Assembly: GCA_034423115.1 (NCBI GenBank)
Contig: DAOUJD010000006.1
Location: 1 to 5,241 of the forward strand
Direction: 5' to 3'
Origin: Bin87 sp034423115
Lineage (GTDB): Bacteria > Chloroflexota > Dehalococcoidia > Lucifugimonadales > UBA3495
DNA: 5,241 nucleotides
A program made the translations under genes and the position numbers. Under the pieces are notes generated by a model, which was not told the DNA's origin, did not search any database, and was given only the letters and a program-made list of their open reading frames with translations. Below, piece by piece: positions 1 to 5,172 of the stretch. The first letter of the stretch is position 1; each line of letters begins with the position of its first letter.

Positions 1-2
1 TC

Positions 3-8
3 AGGAGG
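3..8 (+). promoter_or_regulatory. Shine-Dalgarno site of the transposase gene
   Basis: AGGAGG lies nine bases before a TTG codon at 18-20 that opens the transposase frame. This near-consensus site decides for the TTG start: it is the only plausible start in reach, and residue D11 then falls at the position usual for the family. Confidence 0.75.
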
Positions 9-17
9 TTCGGCACC

Positions 18-971
18 TTGGCAAAGCATAGCACAACCGTAGGCATCGACGTGTCTCAGGATGCCCTGGACATCTGGGTTCATCCGGTGGGAGAGTCCTG
101 GCGAATAGACTACTGCACTGAGCATCTGCGGGAACTGGTTGAGACCCTGCTGGGCTGGTCGCCAACAGTCATCGTGGTGGAGGCCACCGGAGGACTGGAG
201 CAGCCACTCACCGCCGCTCTGTGCACTGCTGGGCTGCCGGTGGCCGTGGTCAATCCACGTCAGCCTCGGGACTTCGCCCGCTCCATTGGTCGTCTGGCCA
301 AGACCGACCGTCTGGACGCCCAGTTACTGGCCGAGTACGGCGCCGCAGTCAATCCCGAACCCAGGCCACTGCCCGACGCTCAACAACGGGAACTCCAGGA
401 ATTGGTGGCACACCGGCAAGGGCTCGTTGACACCCGCACCGCCGAGTCCAACCGTCTGGGCAGGATCACTTCTACCACCGTCCGAGATGCCATCCAGGCA
501 CACATCGACTGGCTTGATGAACAGGTCCGGCAGGCCAACACCGACATCGCCGCACTGATCCGCGACAACCCAGCCTGGCGCCAGCAGTCCCAACTCCTGC
601 AATCGGTGCCCGGTATTGGTCCAGTGGTCTCCGCTACCCTCATCGCACGGCTGCCCGAACTGGGACAGCTCAACCACAAGGAAATCGCGGCCCTGGCCGG
701 ACTGGCTCCGTTCAACCGAGACAGTGGCCAATGGCGGGGCCGTCGCAGCGTCTGGGGCGGTCGCGCAGCAGTGCGCTCCGCACTCTACATGGCCACCGTG
801 GTCGCCACCCGATTCAACCCCGCCATCAAGACCTTCTACCGACGTCTCCGCGACGCCGGCAAACCCGGCAAGGTCGCCCTCACCGCCTGTATGCGCAAAC
901 TCCTTACCATGCTCAACGCCATCGCCCGGGACCGCCAACCCTGGCAGGACACTCCTCAAACCTCACCTTGA
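18..971 (+). CDS. IS110-family transposase (DEDD recombinase)
   Basis: This 317-residue protein should catalyse excision and site-specific insertion of its own element, guided by a bridge RNA as shown for IS621. The N-terminal RuvC-like domain (about residues 5-160) shows D11 in GIDVSQ, E55 in VVEATGG, and D97 and D100 in KTDRLDAQLL, which together make the DEDD set. A helical, coiled-coil-like stretch (about 120-185) follows. The C-terminal Tnp domain starts with the helix-hairpin-helix-like segment SVPGIGPVVSATLIA (196-210) and continues through AALAGLAPFNRDSGQWRG (224-241) to GGRAAVRSALYMA. S236 in the DSG motif matches the position of the catalytic serine (S241) of IS621. Length is normal for the family and no frameshift is seen, so the gene looks intact. 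It starts with TTG after a strong Shine-Dalgarno site. It is convergent with the GGT-like gene and unrelated to it in function. Family assignment is very secure; current mobility cannot be judged. Confidence 0.96.
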   Translation: MAKHSTTVGIDVSQDALDIWVHPVGESWRIDYCTEHLRELVETLLGWSPTVIVVEATGGLEQPLTAALCTAGLPVAVVNPRQPRDFARSIGRLAKTDRLDAQLLAEYGAAVNPEPRPLPDAQQRELQELVAHRQGLVDTRTAESNRLGRITSTTVRDAIQAHIDWLDEQVRQANTDIAALIRDNPAWRQQSQLLQSVPGIGPVVSATLIARLPELGQLNHKEIAALAGLAPFNRDSGQWRGRRSVWGGRAAVRSALYMATVVATRFNPAIKTFYRRLRDAGKPGKVALTACMRKLLTMLNAIARDRQPWQDTPQTSP

Positions 972-973
972 CA
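968..973 (+). promoter_or_regulatory. Orphan -35 box in IS110 right end (half of a junction promoter)
   Basis: TTGACA is a perfect -35 consensus and overlaps the TGA stop of the transposase (969-971). The hexamer 17 bp downstream (991-996, AAAAGT) is not a -10 box. In circularised IS110 elements a -35 near the right end joins a -10 in the left end to make a promoter that drives bridge RNA. The same arrangement is inferred here; the left half is not in the window. Confidence 0.45.
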
Positions 974-1014
974 CCCAATACAGTTGCTACAAAAGTGAAC
1001 GGATTTTGGTCGTA

Positions 1015-2784
1015 CTAGCGGCCCATGGCGTACCCGTCCCGCCGCAGGTCTGCGCCGGCATACATCGTGCCCCGTTCCCGGTCCACTTCAATCGCGCACA
1101 GGGAGCCCATCCGCGGCGTCCACTCGTTCCACACATCTACGTCGTGGCCCCGCTTGCGCAGGTCGTCCACCACCGACGGGTCAATACGCGACTCCACGCC
1201 CACCAACCCGGGGCGGTAGGCGTGCGGCCAGAACGAGTTCGGGAAACTCCACGTCGACGCCCGCGGCGCTTCGATTGCCTGCTGCACGTCCATCCCGAAT
1301 TCGGCCACGTTCAGGAACAGTTGCACCATCGACTGCGGCTGCACGTCCCCGCCCGGAGTGCCGAATGGCAACCAGGGCTTGCCATCCTTGAACGCCATCG
1401 CCGGATTAGGGGTCAGGCGCGGTCGCTTGCCAGGCTCCAGGCTGCACGGATGGTCCTCATCCAGCCAGCTCTGCGAACCGCGAGCCGACACCATGAACCC
1501 CAGTCCCGGTACGATGGGCGCGCCGCCGAACCCGTCGCTGGGCGTCGCGGAGAACGCGTTGCCCCACCGGTCCACTGCGCAGATGTACGACGTGTCCGCC
1601 GACAGTGGTCCCGCTACCGCCTCCGGCTGTTTCGCTCCATATCGGACACCGCCCTGCTGATGCGCCCACGGATCTCCTGCCATCGGCATCTCCGGATTGG
1701 CCCGGTTGGGATCGATTTCGCGCCGCCGAACCTCGGCGTACTCCCTCGACAGCAGTCCAGCCATCGGCACGTCCACAAAGTCGGGGTCGCCGTAGTATGC
1801 ATGCCGGTCGGCAAATGCCAGCTTCAGCGCCTCCAGCACCGTATGGATGTACTCGGCGGAGTTGTGCCCCATCCCCTGCAGGTCGCAACCCTCCAGGATG
1901 CGCAGCGCGTGCAGGTTCATCGGCCCCTGGCACCACGGCCGGCAGGCGTACACTTCGATTTCTGCGGAGTTCGCGCTCTTGTAGTCGATCATCGCCGGCT
2001 CGTCTACGCCCACCGAGAAATCGGCCAGGTCCTGCATGGAAAGCCAGCCGCCCTGGCTCCGCACAAACGCGACCATCTCCTCGGCGATATCGCCCTTGTA
2101 GAACAACTCGCGAGCGGCCCGAAGACCCGCCTCCCTGCCCTGCCCGTTGATTGATCGCTCCGCCTGGATCATGCGCCGGAACGTGCGGGCGAGGTCCTTT
2201 TGCACCAGCAGATCACCGATGCCCAGCGCCTTGCCGCCGGGATAGAAAATCTCCATCGTGCTGGTCCACTGGCTCGTGTCGCCCTCGTCCAGGATGATGT
2301 TGTCGCCGCTGCTCACCAGTGCCCTATACAGCGTCGCCGGAATGGGGAAACCGCCCTCCGCCAGTTCCAGCGCCGGCGTAACCACCTGCTCAAACGTCAT
2401 CGTCCCATACCGGATCAGCGATGTGATCCAGGCGTCCGGCGCGGCCGGCGTCACGGTGCGCATCACCCCGTGCGGCATGTCGCCGCCGTGCTCCCGCCGG
2501 AAGTAGTCGATCGACGCCTCTGCCGGCCACCGGCCCAGCCCGCTGATCTCCCGTGTCTCGCCGGATTCGGCGTGATGGATGATGATGGGCGCCACGCCCG
2601 CGAAGCTGGTGTACTGCGGCAGCGTAACGTTGATGACGATACCCGCGGCCACGCCCGCGTCGATAGCGTTGCCGCCCTGCTCCAGGATCCGGTATCCGGC
2701 TGCGGTCGCCAGGTAGTGTCCCGTGCTCACCATGTGCGTAACGCCGCCCACCAACGGGCGATAGCTCCTCAGTCCAATGGCCAT
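1015..2784 (-). CDS. Gamma-glutamyltransferase family protein (Ntn-hydrolase)
   Basis: This 589-residue protein belongs to the gamma-glutamyltransferase/glutaryl-acylase family, which self-cleaves into two subunits and exposes an N-terminal threonine that attacks gamma-glutamyl amides or related acyl amides. The large-subunit signature EQGGNAIDAGVAAG is at residues 35-48. The predicted cleavage site and nucleophile is T398 in SADTSYICAVD, giving subunits of about 397 and 192 residues. The oxyanion glycines are in GTPGGD (G478, G479). NPAMAFKDGKP (460-470), EAPRA (505-509) and the terminal DLRRDGYAMG are also typical. Aligned by eye to E. coli GGT, S416 replaces T409, L457 replaces the substrate-binding S462, and GLGRWPAEA (83-91) replaces the segment carrying R114. 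The substrate may therefore not be glutathione. No signal peptide is visible, so the enzyme is probably cytoplasmic, unlike periplasmic GGT. The ATG start is supported by GGAGG five bases upstream. Family is sure; substrate is unknown. Confidence 0.93.
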   Translation of the reverse strand: MAIGLRSYRPLVGGVTHMVSTGHYLATAAGYRILEQGGNAIDAGVAAGIVINVTLPQYTSFAGVAPIIIHHAESGETREISGLGRWPAEASIDYFRREHGGDMPHGVMRTVTPAAPDAWITSLIRYGTMTFEQVVTPALELAEGGFPIPATLYRALVSSGDNIILDEGDTSQWTSTMEIFYPGGKALGIGDLLVQKDLARTFRRMIQAERSINGQGREAGLRAARELFYKGDIAEEMVAFVRSQGGWLSMQDLADFSVGVDEPAMIDYKSANSAEIEVYACRPWCQGPMNLHALRILEGCDLQGMGHNSAEYIHTVLEALKLAFADRHAYYGDPDFVDVPMAGLLSREYAEVRRREIDPNRANPEMPMAGDPWAHQQGGVRYGAKQPEAVAGPLSADTSYICAVDRWGNAFSATPSDGFGGAPIVPGLGFMVSARGSQSWLDEDHPCSLEPGKRPRLTPNPAMAFKDGKPWLPFGTPGGDVQPQSMVQLFLNVAEFGMDVQQAIEAPRASTWSFPNSFWPHAYRPGLVGVESRIDPSVVDDLRKRGHDVDVWNEWTPRMGSLCAIEVDRERGTMYAGADLRRDGYAMGR

Positions 2785-2789
2785 ATCAA

Positions 2790-2794
2790 CCTCC
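2790..2794 (-). promoter_or_regulatory. Shine-Dalgarno site of the GGT-like gene
   Basis: Read on the minus strand, GGAGG is followed by five bases and then the ATG at 2784. The site fixes the start and supports the absence of an N-terminal signal peptide. Confidence 0.8.
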
Positions 2795-2837
2795 GCAGTT
2801 TCGCTGCGTTACAGATCGCGTATTCGACATCCTCGGC

Positions 2838-2866
2838 AGTATAGGGCATCCCTCAGCGGGTTGCCA
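2838..2866 (-). promoter_or_regulatory. Weak candidate promoter for the GGT-like gene
   Basis: On the minus strand TATACT (2838-2843) matches the -10 consensus at five of six bases. At 17 bp spacing the -35 position (2861-2866) reads TGGCAA, only three of six. It would give a leader of roughly 45 bases before the ATG. The good -10 and its location support it, the poor -35 does not, so it may need an activator or be fortuitous. Confidence 0.3.
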
Positions 2867-3188
2867 CTTGAGCCAGCGGAGCGCGACGGCTCTCTCTTTG
2901 CAGTGCGCCGACTGTCGTTAGCCGCGTCCGCTGCTTGCTATATCCGACGTTCGTGAGTGTAAAGAATCCGTCGCGCCAACTGGTGCGTATCCTATCGCAA
3001 TAGCGAAACTTGGCAACAAAGTCGGCGAATACTTGCGGTTTGCAGCCACAATGCAACTCAATGACAATCCCTGATTGACATTCCAAAGGCTGGCCTCAGG
3101 CACAGGGCGCGTCGTCCAGGTTCATGCTGGCCGGCTTCGCGATATCCCATCGCTCCTGGTCCGCCCTTCGCTCCTGTTCCTCCGCACC

Positions 3189-3208
3189 GGTAAAGGTGAG
3201 CCTTTATC
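3189..3208. repeat. Inverted repeat / hairpin in the intergenic region
   Basis: TAAAGG (3191-3196) and CCTTTA (3201-3206) pair perfectly around a TGAG loop. One G-T and one G-C pair extend the stem to eight base pairs. No T-run follows on + and no good one follows on -, so it is not a standard terminator. It could be an operator or RNA structure; function is unknown. Confidence 0.5.
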
Positions 3209-3345
3209 CGAAATCGTAATATTGAATTGCCCACTCTTGCAATCGCCACGGATTTTGTGACGAAAAAGATATGGTGCAGCTGTAGAATTTGCACAACCTA
3301 CTGGTTTCGTGACGGCATTGTGCCAAGGCCCAGCGTAACGCGTGC

Positions 3346-3374
3346 TTGTCAGGCCAATAGGATAAACGGATAAT
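3346..3374 (+). promoter_or_regulatory. Sigma70-type promoter of the XRE membrane-regulator gene
   Basis: TTGTCA (3346-3351) and GATAAT (3369-3374) each match the consensus at five of six bases and are separated by exactly 17 bp in AT-rich sequence. Transcription would start near 3381, giving a leader of about 68 bases to the preferred ATG at 3449. The palindrome at 3400-3415 lies just downstream of the predicted start. This is the best promoter in the window, judged by eye only. Confidence 0.6.
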
Positions 3375-3399
3375 GCACCATATTCCATTTGAAAATAGT

Positions 3400-3415
3400 G
3401 TGAAAGATATTTCAC
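3400..3415. promoter_or_regulatory. Palindromic candidate operator upstream of the XRE gene
   Basis: GTGAAA and TTTCAC form a perfect 6-bp inverted repeat around the four bases GATA, and the central AT is also symmetric, so 14 of 16 positions are palindromic. It lies about 20 to 35 bases after the predicted transcription start and 33 bases before the preferred ATG. XRE-family proteins usually bind palindromes of this size as dimers and often repress themselves, so autoregulation is a natural inference. It could instead be a weak leader hairpin. Confidence 0.45.
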
Positions 3416-3437
3416 CTCTAAATTTATCTCGACATGC

Positions 3438-3443
3438 GAGAGG
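3438..3443 (+). promoter_or_regulatory. Ribosome binding site that decides the XRE gene start
   Basis: GAGAGG lies five bases before the ATG at 3449. An in-frame ATG at 3434 would add five residues (MREAA), but the bases before it (AATTTATCTCGAC) contain no Shine-Dalgarno sequence. The 3449 start is therefore preferred. Confidence 0.5.
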
Positions 3444-3448
3444 CTGCG

Positions 3449-4954
3449 ATGTTGGAACGCGACGTTCAACGGTCCAGGGCTATTCAAGTCGGAATGTTGA
3501 TGCGCGCCTATCGAGAATCCTTCCCTTCCGCAGAGGGCGGGAGGGGACTGACCCAGGATGAACTGCTCCGCCGCATGGCTGCGGTTGACAGAAATTATGC
3601 CCAGCGTTACAGCCACACGACTGTGTCTCGCTGGGAATCCGGAGCGACCCGTCCCAGCAGGGAACGCCTGGAGGTTTTCGGGCGCGCGCTGAACCTGACC
3701 AGGGCCGAAGTGGAAGGATTGGTAACGCTGGCCGGTCTGGGTGACCGATCCGACTCTGACCCGGACCAACCGGATTCGGCTGTCTTTGTCGCCGACGTTG
3801 CCCAGTCCCGATCCAGCGATCCTGACGTGCGCACCGTCGCCGCCGGCGACGCTGCAACTGTGTCGGCGTCAGAACTCCCTGATCCGAGCGCAAATTATCC
3901 GACCGAGCCTGCCATCGCAAGTTCTCGCCCTCGTTCCTTCCCAACGATCTTTCAAGGCGTCGTCAGTTGCCTGTTGCCCGCGTTGGCCACCATCGGGGGC
4001 GCATACTTGTTGGCGTCACTGGGTTGGAACGAAATGTGGATGCCCATCGCTTATATCGGAGTGGTGGTCGGGATCAGGTTGGGCGCAGCATTCCTCAGGA
4101 TGTCCAACCCGTACGATCTCTGCGAGTTTTTCTGCATATCGGTGTTTGTCCTCCTGACCACACCGCTCTTGCAAAGCGCTGCGCTCAGCATGGACCATTA
4201 TGGGTTCTCTGCTATCGGGACTTTTGGGGGCACGCCCATGCCCTACATGCTGGCTCTCTTGGTCAACCTTGCTCTCTCCACGGTCGCTGGGGGCGTGTTT
4301 TGCGCCCTGTGGAATTGGCAGTACGGAGTGCCACGTCAAACCGGAAACCCCGTCCGCAGAGCGGCCTCAGTCGTGTTGTTGCCGATCGGTTTGGTCTACG
4401 CAACGATGGCGGTGATTACTAACACAGCCATTGTGTTGCAACTCGGGGTGTCGTTCGCCGTCCTCACTGCCGTCTGCATCGTACTTCTCTTGATGCGCGA
4501 TGCCAGCGTGGCGCCCGACGAACGCGACCGGCGTTTCCTGCTGTGGGCTATCCTGATAGTGGGCATGGTTTTGACCACCATCGGCGCGGCTGTAATGCTG
4601 ACCATATACCTGACCCCCAACTTGCCCGCCATGCTCCCCGACCACAACCTGCTGTATTCATGGGCCATAGATTTCGATCGGATCGGTCTGTCGCCTGAGG
4701 AAACCCTGCAAAGGTTCAATGTGGGTTACCTCTGGCACGCGACATCCGTTTTCGTGTACATGGTCTTCGTAGTGGGCGGCAATCTTGTTGCAGCGGCTTA
4801 CCGCTGGGGACACGAACCCCCGCACACGCCCGGCGACGGCTCCATGGGCAATTCCGGCGAGCCGACCGCCCCATCGTCCATCCTCGGCAAAATCATCGGC
4901 TTCCTCAGCATCACATGTTGGTACTTTTGGTATAGGCCGCGCGGATCCGACTGA
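3449..4954 (+). CDS. XRE-type HTH regulator fused to a multi-pass membrane domain
   Basis: This 501-residue protein appears to be a membrane-tethered DNA-binding protein. Residues about 12-97 form an XRE/Cro-CI helix-turn-helix: LTQDELLRRM (34-43) is the first HTH helix, and SHTTVSRWESGATRPS (55-70) holds the recognition helix and the typical WESG turn. The loop between the two helices is longer than usual. A polar linker rich in Asp, Ser and Pro spans 98-165. Hydrophobic segments follow at about 166-191, 196-216, 225-246, 264-290, 306-330, 332-349, 363-388 and 433-451, with a weaker one at 480-495, so eight or nine spans. A loop of about 45 residues (389-432) and a Gly/Pro-rich stretch (454-478) are non-membrane. 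The membrane domain is not one I recognise. The DNA-binding part must be cytoplasmic, so the membrane part may sense an envelope signal or sequester the regulator. It has its own promoter and candidate operator and is divergent from the GGT-like gene. An alternative start is 3434. The HTH call is firm; the role is inferred. Confidence 0.88.
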   Translation: MLERDVQRSRAIQVGMLMRAYRESFPSAEGGRGLTQDELLRRMAAVDRNYAQRYSHTTVSRWESGATRPSRERLEVFGRALNLTRAEVEGLVTLAGLGDRSDSDPDQPDSAVFVADVAQSRSSDPDVRTVAAGDAATVSASELPDPSANYPTEPAIASSRPRSFPTIFQGVVSCLLPALATIGGAYLLASLGWNEMWMPIAYIGVVVGIRLGAAFLRMSNPYDLCEFFCISVFVLLTTPLLQSAALSMDHYGFSAIGTFGGTPMPYMLALLVNLALSTVAGGVFCALWNWQYGVPRQTGNPVRRAASVVLLPIGLVYATMAVITNTAIVLQLGVSFAVLTAVCIVLLLMRDASVAPDERDRRFLLWAILIVGMVLTTIGAAVMLTIYLTPNLPAMLPDHNLLYSWAIDFDRIGLSPEETLQRFNVGYLWHATSVFVYMVFVVGGNLVAAAYRWGHEPPHTPGDGSMGNSGEPTAPSSILGKIIGFLSITCWYFWYRPRGSD

Positions 4955-4980
4955 CTCGGAACCCCAACGTAGCGCGGCTT
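4934..4980 (+). other. Nested hairpin straddling the regulator stop codon
   Basis: GCCGCGC (4936-4942) pairs perfectly with GCGCGGC (4972-4978), and G-T and A-T pairs extend it to nine. Directly inside, GG-A-TCCGA (4943-4950) pairs with TCGGA-A-CC (4956-4963) around a five-base loop that contains the TGA stop (4952-4954). No T-tract follows, so it is not a classical intrinsic terminator. It may protect the 3' end of the mRNA or end transcription with help from a factor. Confidence 0.4.
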
Positions 4981-5044
4981 CGGTTCAATCGCCGTTTGTG
5001 CCAATATTTCAGCATCCGTTCGACAGTGACAAGCGCGTGAGTTA

Positions 5045-5165
5045 TCGTGGTCGCGCCGCGGTCGGTTTCGGTTGGTGTTTCGCTGGGTGTTTTCCTCCCT
5101 TGGGGTTGGTTGTTGGATTTGGGAATTCGGTGTCAGGTTGTGGTTCGGGTTGCGTGTTCCGCCTG
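5045..5165. other. G/T-rich, A-depleted non-coding tract
   Basis: On the + strand there is no A from 5045 to 5116 (72 bases), and only four A residues up to 5165 (5117, 5124, 5125, 5135). The tract is built of GGTT, GTTT and GGG units. On the minus strand it is rich in A and C and poor in T. An open frame on that strand would encode only low-complexity Asn/Pro/Thr/Gln-rich sequence, so coding is doubtful. Apart from this tract, the 4955-5241 region holds two hairpins and no recognisable gene. Confidence 0.6.
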
Positions 5166-5172
5166 AGGCGGA
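5158..5172. repeat. Compact 6-bp hairpin (TCCGCC-TGA-GGCGGA)
   Basis: TCCGCC and GGCGGA are perfect reverse complements around a three-base loop. The nearest T-run (5196-5201) starts 24 bases later, too far for a + strand intrinsic terminator. GC-rich hairpins like this can be dispersed intergenic repeats or processing sites; one copy does not decide. Confidence 0.45.

Larger units (their letters stand above)
1..990 (+). mobile_element. IS110-family insertion sequence, left end cut off
   Basis: The transposase gene identifies this as an IS110-family element. The left end lies outside the window, because only 17 bases precede the gene. The right boundary is approximate. Elements of this family lack obvious terminal inverted repeats and target duplications, so no end can be read directly. 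A perfect TTGACA box overlaps the transposase stop (968-973), and no -10 box lies 17 bp downstream. In known IS110 circles the -35 is in the right end and the -10 in the left end, so the element should stop within about 20 bases of 973. The stop codon of the neighbouring GGT-like gene at 1015-1017 sets an outer limit if that gene is intact. The short 3' non-coding end argues for the IS110 subgroup (bridge RNA on the left) over IS1111 (bridge RNA on the right). The exact end at 990 is an estimate. Confidence 0.8.
2785..3448. other. Divergent intergenic region, 664 bp
   Basis: This region separates the divergently transcribed GGT-like and membrane-regulator genes. Promoter signals are seen near both ends. 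The middle (about 2870-3340) has no convincing gene: the small open frames there lack ribosome sites, do not share the codon preference of the neighbours, and encode nothing recognisable. The part from about 3200 to 3430 is visibly richer in A and T than the flanking genes. It contains one small perfect hairpin (3189-3208) and no tRNA or clear intrinsic terminator. It could hold a decayed gene or an unrecognised small RNA. Confidence 0.7.

Noticed and set aside
616..2154. Long + strand open frame (about 512 codons) across the IS right end and the GGT-like gene
   Set aside because: It runs out of frame through the transposase and antisense to the clearly recognised GGT-family gene. Its product is Arg/Pro/His-rich with no motif, typical of a shadow frame in GC-rich DNA.
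2853..3086. Minus-strand 77-codon open frame just upstream of the GGT-like gene
   Set aside because: It has the right orientation but no Shine-Dalgarno sequence before its ATG, third-position composition unlike the neighbouring genes, and no recognisable product. It would also be read through the only candidate GGT promoter. Conservation in relatives would be needed to revive it.
3150..3185. Two imperfect 18-bp tandem copies beginning TCGCTCCTG
   Set aside because: Only two copies with several mismatches (14 of 18 identical by eye). This is too weak to call a repeat array.
3237..3288. Second + strand promoter (TTGCAA or GTGACG with TAGAAT)
   Set aside because: TAGAAT is a fair -10, but the upstream hexamers are either poor or at about 20 bp or more spacing. 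The TTGTCA/GATAAT pair further downstream is clearly better.
3434..3448. ATG at 3434 as the start of the XRE gene
   Set aside because: No Shine-Dalgarno sequence precedes it, while GAGAGG stands five bases before the in-frame ATG at 3449. The difference is only five residues and could not be decided without conservation data.
3122..3769. Minus-strand 215-codon open frame overlapping the intergenic region and the HTH-coding region
   Set aside because: It overlaps the well-supported HTH coding region and the good + strand promoter, and its translation has no family features.
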